In this document: positions 8,721-22,842 of the stretch, in pieces | Position numbering within the stretch: the stretch's first letter is position 1 | How the letters are laid out: each line of letters opens with the position of its first letter | Assembly: GCF_036227405.1 (NCBI RefSeq) | Contig: NZ_CP109473.1 | Location: forward strand, 4,960,001 to 5,024,000 | DNA: 64,000 nucleotides | DNA from: Streptomyces sp. NBC_01460 | Lineage (GTDB): Bacteria > Actinomycetota > Actinomycetes > Streptomycetales > Streptomycetaceae | Direction of reading: 5' to 3' | The notes under the pieces: generated by a model | What the model was told of the DNA's origin: nothing | The model's database searches: none | Seen by the model: the letters and a program-made list of their open reading frames with translations, nothing else | Program-made: the position numbers and the translations under genes

Positions 8721-9947
8721 TCAGTCGCGCGCCTCACCCAGCAGCTTCTGGAGCCGCGAGACGCCCTCGGCGAGGTCGTCGTCGCCCAGCGCGTAGGAAA
8801 GCCGCAGGTAGCCCGGCGTACCGAAGGCCTCGCCCGGCACCACGGCGACCTCGGCCTCGTCCAGGATGAGGGCCGCGAGCTCGACGGAGTCCGCCGGGCG
8901 CTTGCCGCGGATCTCCTTGCCGAGCAGACCCTTCACCGACGGGTACGCGTAGAACGCGCCCTCGGGCTCGGGGCAGAACACGCCCTCGATCTCGTTGAGC
9001 ATGCGCACGATCGTCTTGCGCCGCCGGTCGAAGGCGGTCCGCATCTCGGCGACCGCGTCCAGCGATCCCGAGACCGCGGCCAGCGCGGCCACCTGCGCGA
9101 CGTTGCTGACGTTGGACGTGGCGTGCGACTGCAGGTTGGTCGCGGCCTTCACGATGTCCTTGGGGCCGATGATCCAGCCGACCCGCCAGCCGGTCATGGC
9201 GTACGTCTTGGCGACACCGTTGACCACGATGCACCTGTCGCGCAGCTCGGGCACGACCGCGGGGAGCGAGGCGGCCGCCGCGCCACCGTAGACGAGGTGC
9301 TCGTAGATCTCGTCGGTCATGACCCACAGGCCGTGCTCCACGGCCCAGCGGCCGATCGCCTCGGTGTCGGCCTCGCTGTAGACGGCGCCCGTCGGGTTCG
9401 ACGGCGACACGAACAGGACGACCTTCGTGCGCTCGGTGCGCGCCGCCTCGAGCTGCTCGACCGAGACGCGGTAGCCGGTGGTCTCGTCGGCCACGACCTC
9501 CACCGGGACACCGCCGGCGAGACGGATCGACTCGGGGTAGGTCGTCCAGTACGGGGCGGGGACGATGACCTCGTCGCCCGGGTCGAGGATCGCGGCGAAG
9601 GCCTCGTAGATGGCCTGCTTGCCACCGTTGGTCACCAGGACCTGGGAGGGGTCGATCTCGTAGCCGGAGTCGCGCAGCGTCTTCGCCACGATGGCGGCCT
9701 TGAGCTCGGGGAGCCCGCCCGCAGGGGTGTAGCGGTGGTACTTCGGGTTGCGGCACGCCTCGACGGCGGCGTCCACGATGTAACCGGGTGTCGGGAAGTC
9801 GGGCTCGCCGGCGCCGAAGCCGATCACCGGACGCCCGGCGGCCTTCAGGGCCTTGGCCTTGGCGTCGACGGCGAGGGTGGCGGACTCGGAGATCGCACCG
9901 ACGCGGGCCGAAACCCGGCGCTCGGTCGGAGAAGTTGCAGCGCTCAT
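8721..9947 (-). CDS. aspC: Pyridoxal-phosphate aminotransferase, aspartate aminotransferase type
   Basis: 408 residues, fold-type I class I/II aminotransferase, interconverting aspartate/2-oxoglutarate and oxaloacetate/glutamate. Visible motifs: substrate region [39 protein letters not shown], and [17 protein letters not shown] with the PLP-binding Lys; a C-terminal LRLSYA contains the carboxylate-binding Arg. ATG at 9947 ([11 protein letters not shown]) has a G-rich ribosome binding site. Single gene with its own terminator. Its position next to tRNA-Trp/secE is typical for Streptomyces. Confidence 0.92.
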   Translation of the reverse strand: MSAATSPTERRVSARVGAISESATLAVDAKAKALKAAGRPVIGFGAGEPDFPTPGYIVDAAVEACRNPKYHRYTPAGGLPELKAAIVAKTLRDSGYEIDPSQVLVTNGGKQAIYEAFAAILDPGDEVIVPAPYWTTYPESIRLAGGVPVEVVADETTGYRVSVEQLEAARTERTKVVLFVSPSNPTGAVYSEADTEAIGRWAVEHGLWVMTDEIYEHLVYGGAAAASLPAVVPELRDRCIVVNGVAKTYAMTGWRVGWIIGPKDIVKAATNLQSHATSNVSNVAQVAALAAVSGSLDAVAEMRTAFDRRRKTIVRMLNEIEGVFCPEPEGAFYAYPSVKGLLGKEIRGKRPADSVELAALILDEAEVAVVPGEAFGTPGYLRLSYALGDDDLAEGVSRLQKLLGEARD

Positions 9948-10160
9948 GCCCCCATGCTCCCAGACCGGAAATGCCTGCGGCACAGGGGTTTCAGGGACCG
10001 GACAGGAGTCGGACAGCATCCGGACAGGACCGGTCGGTAGTTGTCTGTTCGACGCGGCGCCCCGGAACACGTACACTCACCTGTCGTTGGCCTTCATCAG
10101 CCGCACCGTTTTCCCTCCCGGTCCGCCGGGGAAGATGCGGTAGGTTGGTGGAAACCACAA

Positions 10161-10233
10161 AGGGTCGTAGCTCAATTGGTAGAGCACTGGTCTCCAAAAC
10201 CAGCGGTTGGGGGTTCAAGTCCCTCCGGCCCTG
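10161..10233 (+). tRNA. tRNA-Trp (anticodon CCA)
   Basis: 73 nt. Acceptor AGGGTCG/CGGCCCT with one G-T pair, anticodon stem CTGGT/ACCAG, loop CTCCAAA giving CCA. Lies about 105 bp before secE; the tRNA-Trp-secE-nusG order is common in actinomycetes. No CCA encoded. Confidence 0.95.
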
Positions 10234-10339
10234 CTACACACTCCTTCGCCAGGATGTGTGCGCATGTACGTACTTCAATGCACCGCCGTGCGGCTCCACC
10301 GGGCGCGGCACGGCCACGACCCGGAATCAGGTGAGTAGC

Positions 10340-10627
10340 GTGACGGACGCCGTGGGCTCCATCGACATGCCTGATGCCGAGGACGAAGCCCCCGAGTCGA
10401 AGAAGAAGACCCGGAAGGGCGGAAAGCGCGGAAAGAAGGGCCCTCTGGGCCGTCTCGCGCTGTTCTACCGCCAGATCGTCGCCGAGCTCCGCAAGGTCGT
10501 ATGGCCTACGCGCAGCCAGCTGTCCACGTACACGGCCGTAGTGATCGCGTTCGTGGTCGTCATGATCGGTCTCGTCACCGTGATTGACTTCGGATTTGCG
10601 CGGGTCATCAAGTACGTCTTCGGCTGA
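10340..10627 (+). CDS. secE: Preprotein translocase subunit SecE
   Basis: 95 residues. Single-span subunit of the SecYEG channel. The charged N-terminal half ([14 protein letters not shown]) is followed by the family signature [13 protein letters not shown] and one membrane helix ([20 protein letters not shown]). GTG at 10340 (VTDAVGS) is preferred; an in-frame GTG at 10331 would add three residues. AGGTGAG lies just upstream. It is followed after 74 bp by nusG. Confidence 0.95.
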   Translation: MTDAVGSIDMPDAEDEAPESKKKTRKGGKRGKKGPLGRLALFYRQIVAELRKVVWPTRSQLSTYTAVVIAFVVVMIGLVTVIDFGFARVIKYVFG

Positions 10628-10701
10628 TCCCCGCGGAGGGCGCCTCACAGGCGCCCCTTTCGCATGTTCCACCCATTTGTATCCAGGAAGAAGCAGCCAT
10701 C

Positions 10702-11613
10702 GTGTCTGACCCGAACCTGAACGACGACGCCGAGCCCACGGCGAGCGCCGTCGAGTCCGCCGAGGACGAGCTCGACATCGTCGAGGCGGCGGATGCCGTG
10801 GCCCCGGACCAGGTCGAAGCTGCTGACGCCGCCGCGGGCGAGCCCGCCGAGCAGGACGCCGTACACGCCGAGTCCGACGAGGACGAGGCCGAGGACGAAG
10901 AGGTGGCCGAGGACGACGAGTCCGACGCCACGGACGAGTCCGCCGAGGACGAAGGGGACGACGAGTCCGCCGAGGAGACCGAGCCGGCCGCCCCCGTCGA
11001 CGCCGTCACCGCGCTCCGCGAGGAGCTGCGCGGGCTTCCCGGCGAGTGGTACGTCATCCACACGTACGCCGGTTACGAGAAGCGCGTGAAGGCCAACCTG
11101 GAGCAGCGCGCCGTCTCGCTCAACGTCGAGGACTTCATCTACCAGGCCGAGGTGCCCGAGGAAGAGATCGTCCAGATCAAGAACGGTGAGCGGAAGAACG
11201 TCCGTCAGAACAAGCTCCCGGGATACGTTCTGGTGCGCATGGACCTGACGAACGAGTCCTGGGGTGTTGTCCGCAACACGCCCGGTGTCACCGGCTTCGT
11301 GGGCAACGCCTACGACCCGTACCCGCTGACCCTGGACGAGATCGTCAAGATGCTCGCCCCCGAGGCCGAGGAGAAGGCGGCCCGCGAGGCAGCCGAGGCC
11401 GAGGGCAAGCCGGCTCCGGCCCGCAAGGTCGAGGTCCAGGTCCTGGACTTCGAGGTGGGCGACTCGGTCACCGTCACCGACGGCCCGTTCGCGACCCTGC
11501 AGGCGACGATCAACGAGATCAACGCCGACTCGAAGAAGGTCAAGGGCCTCGTCGAGATCTTCGGTCGCGAGACCCCGGTCGAGCTCAGCTTCGACCAGAT
11601 CCAGAAGAACTGA
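10702..11613 (+). CDS. nusG: Transcription termination/antitermination protein NusG
   Basis: 303 residues, much longer than the 180-residue enterobacterial protein because of a roughly 95-residue acidic N-terminal extension (long runs of Glu and Asp). The NGN domain begins at about residue 110 ([20 protein letters not shown]), with [17 protein letters not shown], and the KOW motif follows ([20 protein letters not shown]). NusG binds the RNA polymerase clamp and links to Rho or ribosomal S10. GTG start with AGGAAG upstream. A strong hairpin separates it from rplK. Confidence 0.95.
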   Translation: MSDPNLNDDAEPTASAVESAEDELDIVEAADAVAPDQVEAADAAAGEPAEQDAVHAESDEDEAEDEEVAEDDESDATDESAEDEGDDESAEETEPAAPVDAVTALREELRGLPGEWYVIHTYAGYEKRVKANLEQRAVSLNVEDFIYQAEVPEEEIVQIKNGERKNVRQNKLPGYVLVRMDLTNESWGVVRNTPGVTGFVGNAYDPYPLTLDEIVKMLAPEAEEKAAREAAEAEGKPAPARKVEVQVLDFEVGDSVTVTDGPFATLQATINEINADSKKVKGLVEIFGRETPVELSFDQIQKN

Positions 11614-11650
11614 CGGTCTTTCCGCCGCCTTCCGGAACACATGCCTACCC

Positions 11651-11698
11651 AGCAGGTCAGACAGGCTTCGCAGCCGGTCTGACCTGCTCGGTTTTTGG
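11651..11698 (+). terminator. nusG intrinsic terminator
   Basis: AGCAGGTCAGAC (11651-11662) pairs perfectly with GTCTGACCTGCT (11677-11688), followed by CGGTTTTTGG. The secE-nusG transcript probably ends here, so rplK-rplA is a separate or partly separate unit. Confidence 0.8.
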
Positions 11699-11722
11699 TC
11701 GCGCAGCTATACCCGTTATCGT
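11695..11722 (+). promoter_or_regulatory. Candidate rplK promoter
   Basis: TTGGTC at 11695-11700 and TATCGT at 11717-11722, spacer 16 bp. It would start a leader of about 65 nt before rplK. It overlaps the T-tract of the nusG terminator. Confidence 0.45.
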
Positions 11723-11792
11723 TGTGCGGTATGCCTCCATCCGGATGACCGGAATGGCGGCGAAACACTCTCACTAGGACCCGGAGAGAGCA

Positions 11793-12227
11793 ATGCCTCC
11801 CAAGAAGAAGAAGGTCACGGGGCTTATCAAGCTCCAGATCAACGCCGGTGCGGCCAACCCGGCGCCGCCGGTCGGTCCCGCACTGGGCCAGCACGGCGTC
11901 AACATCATGGAGTTCTGCAAGGCCTACAACGCCGCGACCGAGTCGCAGCGTGGCATGGTCGTGCCGGTGGAGATCACGGTCTACGAGGACCGCTCCTTCA
12001 CCTTCATCACCAAGACTCCGCCGGCCGCCAAGCTGATCCTCAAGGCCGCTGGTGTGGACAAGGGCTCCGGCGAGCCGCACAAGACCAAGGTCGCCAAGCT
12101 CACGGCCGCCCAGGTCCGCGAGATCGCCACGACCAAGCTCCCCGACCTGAACGCCAACGACCTCGACGCCGCGTCGAAGATCATCGCTGGCACCGCCCGT
12201 TCCATGGGCATCACGGTCGAAGGCTGA
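11793..12227 (+). CDS. rplK: 50S ribosomal protein L11
   Basis: 144 residues. Binds the GTPase-associated centre of 23S rRNA and is needed for RelA activation, the thiostrepton target site. Signature motifs: [19 protein letters not shown] at the start, [19 protein letters not shown] near residue 28, and the C-terminal RNA-binding domain ending [16 protein letters not shown] at 11793 has GGAGAG upstream. First gene of the L11-L1 unit. Confidence 0.98.
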
Positions 12228-12247
12228 GTCAGCCCCGTAGCCCCACA

Positions 12248-12277
12248 GTGGTAGGACCAAGCGCTGGTCCGCACCAC
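12248..12277 (+). promoter_or_regulatory. Imperfect hairpin between rplK and rplA
   Basis: GTGGT (12248-12252) and GGACCA (12254-12259) pair with TGGTCC (12265-12270) and ACCAC (12273-12277), leaving an asymmetric 1/2-nt internal loop and a 5-nt apical loop. The position and internal loop make it a candidate L1 autoregulation site, but it could be a simple structural spacer. Confidence 0.35.
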
Positions 12278-12309
12278 GACTCCACACTCTGAAATCATCA
12301 GGAGTAGAT

Positions 12310-13032
12310 GTGAAGCGCAGCAAGAACCTCCGCGCTGCGGACGCGAAGATCGACCGGGAGCGTACGTACGCCCCGCTCGAGGCCGTCCGTCTCGCCAAGG
12401 ACACCGCCGCCACCAAGTTCGACGGCACCGTCGAGGTCGCGTTCTGCCTGGGTGTCGACCCTCGCAAGGCCGACCAGATGGTCCGTGGCACCGTGAACCT
12501 CCCGCACGGCACCGGCAAGACCGCCCGGGTCCTGGTCTTCGCGACCGGTGACCGTGCTGCGGCCGCGGAAGCCGCGGGCGCCGACATCGTCGGCGCCGAC
12601 GAGCTCATCGACGAGGTGGCGAAGGGCCGTCTGGACTTCGACGCCGTCGTCGCCACGCCGGACCTCATGGGCAAGGTCGGCCGCCTGGGCCGCGTGCTCG
12701 GTCCGCGTGGTCTGATGCCGAACCCGAAGACCGGCACCGTCACCCCCGATGTCGTGAAGGCTGTCAACGACATCAAGGGCGGAAAGATCGAGTTCCGCGT
12801 CGACAAGCACTCGAACCTGCACTTCATCATCGGAAAGACCTCTTTCGATGACACGAAGCTGGTCGAGAACTACGGCGCGGCCCTGGAGGAGATCCTCCGT
12901 CTGAAGCCGTCCGCCGCGAAGGGTCGCTTCATCAAGAAGGCGACCATGAGCACGACGATGGGCCCCGGCATCCCGCTGGACTCCAACCGCGTGCGCAACC
13001 TCCTCGTCGAGGAGGACCCGGCCGCCGTCTGA
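12310..13032 (+). CDS. rplA: 50S ribosomal protein L1
   Basis: 240 residues. Forms the mobile L1 stalk at the tRNA exit site and in many bacteria represses its own operon. Family signature: [20 protein letters not shown] near residue 120, followed by NPKTGTV. GTG at 12310 with AGGAG just upstream; the preceding ATG overlaps but is out of frame (ATGTGA). Followed by a strong terminator. Confidence 0.98.
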   Translation: MKRSKNLRAADAKIDRERTYAPLEAVRLAKDTAATKFDGTVEVAFCLGVDPRKADQMVRGTVNLPHGTGKTARVLVFATGDRAAAAEAAGADIVGADELIDEVAKGRLDFDAVVATPDLMGKVGRLGRVLGPRGLMPNPKTGTVTPDVVKAVNDIKGGKIEFRVDKHSNLHFIIGKTSFDDTKLVENYGAALEEILRLKPSAAKGRFIKKATMSTTMGPGIPLDSNRVRNLLVEEDPAAV

Positions 13033-13070
13033 GCCCCCGCGCTCACCCGGTAGCCGCGTCACGGCACGGT

Positions 13071-13107
13071 ACGGGCCCCGCAGCCTCCGAGAGGCTGCGG
13101 GGCCCGT
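13071..13107 (+). terminator. rplKA operon terminator
   Basis: 16-bp perfect stem (13071-13086 with 13092-13107), loop CCGAG. No T-tract but very stable. Confidence 0.82.
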
Positions 13108-13170
13108 CCTCGTGTACGGAGCACCCCGAGAGGCGCTCAAACCTCTCGCAGCGGTCGAACCGGGACGGAT

Positions 13171-13200
13171 TTGCTCCGGACGGCCCCGGTCGCGTACGCT
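13171..13200 (+). promoter_or_regulatory. rplJL promoter
   Basis: TTGCTC (13171-13176), 18-bp spacer, TACGCT (13195-13200). The -10 hexamer is the same as that of the rpsL promoter at 22866. Transcription would start near 13207 and give a leader of about 210 nt. Confidence 0.62.
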
Positions 13201-13203
13201 CAC

Positions 13204-13367
13204 GAAGAAGCCAAAGACCGCTGGTCGTTGCCGCGTCCTCCTCGGGGGAAACGGTGACCGAAGGATCCGTCAAGAACGGGCGACCTGCGCAGGTGACTGT
13301 GGAAAGCTCCCGGATCTGATTCGGTCGAGCTACGCCCTGGCGCCTGCGCCGGGGCGTTTCGTCTTTT
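13204..13367 (+). promoter_or_regulatory. L10 leader with terminal attenuator
   Basis: The leader carries GAAGAAGCCAAAGACCGCTG and following bases near 13204-13226, matching the conserved kink-turn/L10(L12)4 binding region of the known L10 leader. It ends in a 10-bp hairpin (13333-13342 with 13347-13356, one G-T) followed by TTTCGTCTTTT, an intrinsic terminator 49 bp before rplJ. Free L10-L12 complex is expected to bind and favour termination. The class is known; the exact fold here is inferred. Confidence 0.75.
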
Positions 13368-13415
13368 CCGGCCCCTTCTGAGCGGTCCTCATCACCCGGA
13401 AGGAGGCCGACGCTC

Positions 13416-13979
13416 ATGGCAAGGCCCGACAAGGCTGCCGCGGTAGCCGAGCTGACGGACCAGTTCCGCAGCTCGAACGCCGCCGTGCTGACCGAGTACC
13501 GGGGTCTCACCGTGGCGCAGCTCAAGACGCTGCGTCGTTCGCTCGGTGAGAACGCCCAGTACGCCGTGGTGAAGAACACGCTGACCAAGATTGCGGCCAA
13601 CGAGGCCGGGATCGACACGCTGGACGACCTGTTCGCAGGTCCGACGGCGGTTGCCTTCATCACCGGTGACCCGGTGGAGTCGGCGAAGGGTCTTCGTGAC
13701 TTCGCCAAGGACAACCCCAACCTCATCATCAAGGGCGGTGTCCTTGACGGTAAGGCGCTGTCCGCCGATGAGATCAAGAAGCTCGCGGACCTCGAGTCCC
13801 GCGAGGTTCTGCTCGCCAAGCTGGCCGGCGCCATGAAGGGCAAGCAGACTCAGGCTGCGCAGCTCTTCCAGGCTCTGCCGTCGAAGTTCGTCCGCACCGC
13901 GGAAGCGCTTCGCGCCAAGAAGGCCGAGCAGGGCGGTGCCGGTACGCCGGCTCCCGCCGACGCCGAGGTGGCGGAGTAA
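13416..13979 (+). CDS. rplJ: 50S ribosomal protein L10
   Basis: 187 residues. Anchors L12 dimers to the GTPase centre. Typical features: [18 protein letters not shown]-terminus, [29 protein letters not shown], and FAGPTAVAF. The C-terminal helix that binds L12 is followed by an Ala/Pro-rich tail. ATG at 13416 has AAGGAGG upstream. Regulated by the preceding leader; cotranscribed with rplL 86 bp downstream. Confidence 0.98.
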   Translation: MARPDKAAAVAELTDQFRSSNAAVLTEYRGLTVAQLKTLRRSLGENAQYAVVKNTLTKIAANEAGIDTLDDLFAGPTAVAFITGDPVESAKGLRDFAKDNPNLIIKGGVLDGKALSADEIKKLADLESREVLLAKLAGAMKGKQTQAAQLFQALPSKFVRTAEALRAKKAEQGGAGTPAPADAEVAE

Positions 13980-14065
13980 CTCTCCGCTCCACCGGCGCGC
14001 AGCGGGCCCGTACGCCCGCCTACATATACATCCGGCACCTGCCGAATTAGTGGAAGGACGCCATC

Positions 14066-14449
14066 ATGGCGAAGCTCAGCCAGGAAGACCTGCTCGCCCA
14101 GTTCGAGGAGCTCACCCTCATCGAGCTCTCCGAGTTCGTCAAGGCCTTCGAGGAGAAGTTCGACGTCACCGCCGCCGCGGCCGTCGCCGTTGCCGGCCCC
14201 GCGGGCGCCGGCCCGGCCGCTGAGGCCGAGGCCGAGCAGGACGAGTTCGACGTCATCCTCACGGGTGCCGGCGAGAAGAAGATCCAGGTCATCAAGGTCG
14301 TGCGTGAGCTGACCTCGCTGGGTCTCAAGGAGGCCAAGGACCTCGTGGACGGCGCCCCGAAGCCCGTCCTCGAGAAGGTCGCCAAGGAGGCCGCCGAGAA
14401 GGCTGCCGAGTCCCTCAAGGGCGCCGGCGCCTCCGTCGAGGTCAAGTGA
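14066..14449 (+). CDS. rplL: 50S ribosomal protein L7/L12
   Basis: 127 residues. The stalk protein recruits translational GTPases. It shows an N-terminal dimerisation helix ([20 protein letters not shown]), an Ala/Gly-rich hinge (residues about 38-55) and the C-terminal domain with [20 protein letters not shown] and [11 protein letters not shown] at 14066 with TGGAAGGAC upstream. Confidence 0.98.
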   Translation: MAKLSQEDLLAQFEELTLIELSEFVKAFEEKFDVTAAAAVAVAGPAGAGPAAEAEAEQDEFDVILTGAGEKKIQVIKVVRELTSLGLKEAKDLVDGAPKPVLEKVAKEAAEKAAESLKGAGASVEVK

Positions 14450-14510
14450 CCCTGCGAGTCCTCTGACTCCTCAGGACCGTCCCTGCCGCGAGGCGGGGAT
14501 GTCACATCGC

Positions 14511-14544
14511 AAAGGGCGATCACCCATCCGGGTGGTCGCCCTTT
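14511..14544 (+). terminator. Hairpin downstream of rplL
   Basis: 15-bp stem (14511-14525 with 14530-14544, one T-G) and 4-nt loop, no T-tract. In the classic arrangement this site is a partial terminator that lets some transcripts read into rpoB. Confidence 0.75.
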
Positions 14545-14856
14545 GGCGTACCCCGGGAGGCTGCCTTGATCTTCCGGCGGCGACGAGTAGGGTGATCTTC
14601 GCCGTGCGTCTCCCAGGGGGCGTCAACGGGCGTCCTGGGGGCCCAGGTGAAGATCGCCGGGAATCGGTCCCGGCCTCGGGGCCTTGACGAACCGCACGCG
14701 GCGCGCAATTCTCAGGACGCGTCGTCATCTCGATCCGCATCCGAGGCATGGATCGAGAGCGAAGAGGGCAGTAAAGAAGAGCGCACACCGCGCGAGGGCT
14801 ATTCATAGGTGTTGAGAACAGCTGTTGAGAGCAACGTGGGTCTCTGAGAACCCCGA

Positions 14857-14886
14857 CTGGACATCAGTGTGCCGCTTGGCTACACT
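14857..14886 (+). promoter_or_regulatory. Candidate rpoB promoter
   Basis: -35-like CTGGACA near 14857-14863 and TACACT at 14881-14886, spacer about 17-18 bp. It would yield a leader of about 155 nt before the TTG start of rpoB. The 400-bp rplL-rpoB gap (14450-15049) holds no other coding signal. Confidence 0.5.
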
Positions 14887-15049
14887 GACCCTTTGCGCTG
14901 CCTGTTAGCTGCCTCCTGCCCGTCACCAGGGGCATGCCCACGCCTAGCACCGATGACCGGACCTTCCCTGACCTTGGGATTTCTGTCTCTGTGTGCGGCT
15001 TGGGGCCGGTACGCGCGTAGTGAGTCCGAGCCCTCGGAAGGACCCCCTC

Positions 15050-18000
15050 TTGGCCGCCTCGCGCAACGCCTCGACCTCGAATACGAACAACGGTGCCAGC
15101 ACCGCCCCGCTGCGCATCTCTTTTGCAAAGATCAAGGAGCCCCTCGAGGTTCCGAACCTCCTCGCGCTGCAGACCGAGAGCTTTGACTGGCTCCTCGGCA
15201 ACGCCGCCTGGAAGGCTCGCGTCGAGGCTGCTCTGGACAGCGGACAAGACGTCCCCACCAAGTCCGGCCTGGAGGAGATCTTCGAGGAGATCTCGCCGAT
15301 CGAGGACTTCTCCGGGTCGATGTCGCTCACCTTCCGCGACCACCGCTTCGAGCCCCCGAAGAACTCGATCGACGAGTGCAAGGAGCGCGACTTCACGTTC
15401 GCCGCGCCGCTCTTCGTCACGGCCGAGTTCACCAACAACGAGACCGGCGAGATCAAGTCCCAGACGGTCTTCATGGGCGACTTCCCGCTCATGACCAACA
15501 AGGGCACCTTCGTCATCAACGGCACCGAGCGTGTCGTCGTGTCGCAGCTCGTGCGTTCGCCGGGTGTCTACTTCGACTCCTCCATCGACAAGACGTCCGA
15601 CAAGGACATCTTCTCCGCCAAGATCATCCCGTCCCGGGGTGCCTGGCTGGAGATGGAGATCGACAAGCGCGACATGGTCGGTGTCCGCATCGACCGCAAG
15701 CGCAAGCAGTCCGTCACCGTCCTCCTGAAGGCTCTCGGCTGGACCACCGAGCAGATCCTCGAGGAGTTCGGCGAGTACGAGTCGATGCGCGCCACCCTGG
15801 AGAAGGACCACACCCAGGGCCAGGACGACGCGCTGCTCGACATCTACCGCAAGCTGCGCCCGGGCGAGCCGCCCACGCGCGAGGCCGCTCAGACGCTGCT
15901 CGAGAACCTCTACTTCAACCCGAAGCGCTACGACCTCGCGAAGGTCGGCCGCTACAAGGTGAACAAGAAGCTCGGCGCCGACGAGCCGCTCGACGCCGGT
16001 GTCCTCACCAGCGACGACATCATCGCCACCATCAAGTACCTGGTGAAGCTGCACGCCGGCGAGACCGAGACGGTCGGCGAGTCCGGCCGCTCGATCATGG
16101 TCGAGACCGACGACATCGACCACTTCGGCAACCGCCGTATCCGCAACGTCGGTGAGCTGATCCAGAACCAGGTCCGTACGGGTCTCGCCCGTATGGAGCG
16201 TGTCGTGCGTGAGCGCATGACCACCCAGGACGTCGAGGCGATCACGCCGCAGACCCTGATCAACATCCGGCCGGTCGTCGCCTCCATCAAGGAGTTCTTC
16301 GGCACCAGCCAGCTGTCCCAGTTCATGGACCAGAACAACCCGCTGTCGGGCCTGACGCACAAGCGTCGTCTCAACGCCCTCGGCCCGGGTGGTCTGTCCC
16401 GTGAGCGGGCCGGCTTCGAGGTCCGTGACGTCCACCCGTCGCACTACGGCCGTATGTGCCCGATCGAGACGCCCGAAGGCCCGAACATCGGTCTGATCGG
16501 CTCGCTCGCCTCCTACGGACGCATCAACCCGTTCGGTTTCATCGAGACGCCGTACCGCAAGGTCGTCGAGGGTGTCGTCACCGACGACGTCGACTACCTG
16601 ACGGCCGACGAAGAGGACCGCTTCGTGATCGCCCAGGCGAACGCGACGCTCTCCGAGGACATGCGCTTCACCGAGGCCCGCGTCCTGGTCCGCCGTCGTG
16701 GCGGGGAGATCGACTACATCCCCGGTGACGACGTCGACTACATGGACGTCTCGCCGCGCCAGATGGTGTCGGTCGCGACCGCGATGATCCCGTTCCTCGA
16801 GCACGACGACGCCAACCGTGCCCTCATGGGCGCGAACATGATGCGTCAGGCCGTCCCGCTCATCAAGAGCGAGGCGCCGCTGGTCGGCACCGGCATGGAG
16901 TACCGCTGTGCCACCGACGCCGGTGACGTGCTCAAGGCCGAGAAGGCGGGTGTGGTCCAGGAGGTCTCCGCGGACTACATCACCGTGACGAACGACGACG
17001 GCACGTACACCACGTACCGCATCGCCAAGTTCTCGCGCTCCAACCAGGGCACCTCGGTCAACCAGAAGGTCGTCGTCTCCGAGGGCGACCGCGTGATCGA
17101 GAGCCAGGTGCTCGCCGACGGGCCCGCCACCGAGAACGGTGAGATGGCGCTCGGCAAGAACCTGCTCGTGGCGTTCATGCCGTGGGAGGGTCACAACTAC
17201 GAGGACGCGATCATCCTGTCGCAGCGCCTCGTGCAGGACGACGTCCTCTCCTCGATCCACATCGAGGAGCACGAGGTCGACGCCCGTGACACCAAGCTCG
17301 GCCCGGAGGAGATCACCCGGGACATCCCGAACGTCTCCGAGGAGGTCCTCGCCGACCTCGACGAGCGCGGCATCATCCGTATCGGTGCCGAGGTCGTCGC
17401 CGGCGACATCCTCGTCGGCAAGGTCACGCCCAAGGGTGAGACCGAGCTGACCCCGGAGGAGCGCCTGCTCCGTGCGATCTTCGGTGAGAAGGCGCGCGAG
17501 GTGCGCGACACCTCGCTGAAGGTCCCGCACGGCGAGATCGGCAAGGTCATCGGCGTCCGCGTCTTCGACCGCGAAGAGGGCGACGAGCTGCCGCCGGGCG
17601 TGAACCAGCTGGTCCGCGTCTACGTCGCGCAGAAGCGCAAGATCACCGATGGTGACAAGCTCGCCGGCCGTCACGGCAACAAGGGCGTCATCTCGAAGAT
17701 CCTCCCGATCGAGGACATGCCGTTCCTGGAGGACGGCACCCCGGTCGACATCATCCTCAACCCGCTGGGTGTCCCGTCCCGAATGAACCCGGGACAGGTC
17801 CTGGAGATCCACCTCGGCTGGCTCGCCAGCCGCGGCTGGGACGTCTCCGGCCTCGGTGACGAGTGGGCCCAGCGCCTGCAGGCCATCGGTGCCGACCAGG
17901 TCGCCCCCGGCACGAACGTCGCCACCCCCGTCTTCGACGGTGCGCGCGAGGACGAGATCACCGGCCTCTTCCAGGCCACGATCCCGAACCGCGACGGCGA

Positions 18001-18535
18001 CCGGCTGGTCCAGCCCTCGGGCAAGGCCAACCTGTTCGACGGCCGCTCCGGCGAGCCGTTCCCGGACCCGGTCTCGATCGGGTACATGTACATCCTCAAG
18101 CTGCACCACCTGGTCGACGACAAGCTCCACGCCCGTTCGACCGGCCCGTACTCCATGATCACGCAGCAGCCGCTGGGTGGTAAGGCGCAGTTCGGTGGTC
18201 AGCGATTCGGTGAGATGGAGGTGTGGGCCCTTGAGGCTTACGGCGCCGCATACGCCCTCCAGGAACTCCTGACGATCAAGTCCGACGACGTCACCGGCCG
18301 CGTGAAGGTCTACGAGGCGATCGTCAAGGGCGAGAACATCCCCGAGCCGGGCATTCCCGAGTCCTTCAAGGTGCTCATCAAGGAAATGCAGTCGCTCTGC
18401 CTCAACGTGGAGGTGCTGTCCTCGGACGGCATGTCCATCGAGATGCGCGACACGGACGAGGACGTCTTCCGCGCGGCGGAGGAGCTCGGTATCGACCTGT
18501 CCCGGCGCGAGCCGAGCAGCGTCGAAGAGGTCTGA
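15050..18535 (+). CDS. rpoB: DNA-directed RNA polymerase subunit beta
   Basis: 1161 residues, beta subunit of the core enzyme. TTG at 15050 is chosen: GGAAGGA lies 8 nt upstream, and numbering from it puts the rifampicin-region His (THKRR) at residue 437, the Streptomyces position. The rifampicin region runs [17 protein letters not shown] from residue 418 and has wild-type residues. Other conserved blocks are visible, including [20 protein letters not shown] and the C-terminal [20 protein letters not shown]. rpoC follows after 129 bp. An upstream in-frame codon at 14993 lacks a binding site. Confidence 0.97.
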   Translation: MAASRNASTSNTNNGASTAPLRISFAKIKEPLEVPNLLALQTESFDWLLGNAAWKARVEAALDSGQDVPTKSGLEEIFEEISPIEDFSGSMSLTFRDHRFEPPKNSIDECKERDFTFAAPLFVTAEFTNNETGEIKSQTVFMGDFPLMTNKGTFVINGTERVVVSQLVRSPGVYFDSSIDKTSDKDIFSAKIIPSRGAWLEMEIDKRDMVGVRIDRKRKQSVTVLLKALGWTTEQILEEFGEYESMRATLEKDHTQGQDDALLDIYRKLRPGEPPTREAAQTLLENLYFNPKRYDLAKVGRYKVNKKLGADEPLDAGVLTSDDIIATIKYLVKLHAGETETVGESGRSIMVETDDIDHFGNRRIRNVGELIQNQVRTGLARMERVVRERMTTQDVEAITPQTLINIRPVVASIKEFFGTSQLSQFMDQNNPLSGLTHKRRLNALGPGGLSRERAGFEVRDVHPSHYGRMCPIETPEGPNIGLIGSLASYGRINPFGFIETPYRKVVEGVVTDDVDYLTADEEDRFVIAQANATLSEDMRFTEARVLVRRRGGEIDYIPGDDVDYMDVSPRQMVSVATAMIPFLEHDDANRALMGANMMRQAVPLIKSEAPLVGTGMEYRCATDAGDVLKAEKAGVVQEVSADYITVTNDDGTYTTYRIAKFSRSNQGTSVNQKVVVSEGDRVIESQVLADGPATENGEMALGKNLLVAFMPWEGHNYEDAIILSQRLVQDDVLSSIHIEEHEVDARDTKLGPEEITRDIPNVSEEVLADLDERGIIRIGAEVVAGDILVGKVTPKGETELTPEERLLRAIFGEKAREVRDTSLKVPHGEIGKVIGVRVFDREEGDELPPGVNQLVRVYVAQKRKITDGDKLAGRHGNKGVISKILPIEDMPFLEDGTPVDIILNPLGVPSRMNPGQVLEIHLGWLASRGWDVSGLGDEWAQRLQAIGADQVAPGTNVATPVFDGAREDEITGLFQATIPNRDGDRLVQPSGKANLFDGRSGEPFPDPVSIGYMYILKLHHLVDDKLHARSTGPYSMITQQPLGGKAQFGGQRFGEMEVWALEAYGAAYALQELLTIKSDDVTGRVKVYEAIVKGENIPEPGIPESFKVLIKEMQSLCLNVEVLSSDGMSIEMRDTDEDVFRAAEELGIDLSRREPSSVEEV

Positions 18536-18628
18536 CGGGTTGCCCGGCCGGATCCCCGTGATCCGGCCGGCCCTCCCCGGACCCGTTCAGACCATTGCTG
18601 AAGTGCCCCGATTTCTCGCGTGAAGCGA

Positions 18629-18644
18629 GGGGGCTCGAACCCCC
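18629..18644 (+). promoter_or_regulatory. Hairpin in the rpoB-rpoC spacer
   Basis: GGGGG-CTCGAA-CCCCC, ending about 20 nt before the rpoC start. Its complement reads GGGGGTTCGAGCCCCC, which resembles a tRNA T-arm. Role unknown; a processing or translation-coupling structure is possible. Confidence 0.4.
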
Positions 18645-18664
18645 GAAAGAGGGATTGACGACAA

Positions 18665-22564
<3,900 letters not shown>

Positions 22565-22582
22565 GCGAGTCGCTTGATTCGA

Positions 22583-22627
22583 CCGCAGGGCGGTCACCTC
22601 GTACGTCACGGGGTGACCGCCCTGCGG
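22583..22627 (+). terminator. rpoBC terminator, proximal hairpin
   Basis: 16-bp perfect stem (22583-22598 with 22612-22627), 13-nt loop, 18 nt after the rpoC stop. Confidence 0.82.
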
Positions 22628-22649
22628 CGTTCCCGCCCGGGGTGTCCGT

Positions 22650-22678
22650 GATGCCGGTCACCCCGGGTGACCGGCATC
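22650..22678 (+). terminator. rpoBC terminator, distal palindrome
   Basis: Near-perfect palindrome of two 14-nt arms (GATGCCGGTCACCC and its complement) around one base. It shares the GGTCACC/GGTGACC core with the proximal hairpin. Probable back-up terminator. Confidence 0.55.
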
Positions 22679-22842
22679 CGGCAGGCGCTCCGTGGGCGGC
22701 CGGGCGTGCCGGCGACTGCGGGGGAGTCGTTTATGCTGGTCGGAGGTGCTGTGCCGGCCGTGCGGACGCTCCTGGGGCGTGCCGTGGTGCTCCGTCGTGG
22801 CACGTGCCGGGCCGCGGGGGCCGGGGGTGGACGGCATTTGTT
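22679..22842. other. Spacer before the rpsL promoter
   Basis: No coding region or recognisable RNA gene; G-rich sequence only. Confidence 0.4.

Noticed and set aside
16301-16390. Rifampicin resistance in rpoB
   Set aside because: The region around residues 418-445 has the standard sensitive residues, including His437.
14864-18130. 1088-codon minus-strand open frame inside rpoB
   Set aside because: High G/C at the third codon position of rpoB keeps the opposite strand open. The translation has the low-complexity Asp/Val/Leu/Arg pattern of such shadows and no domain.
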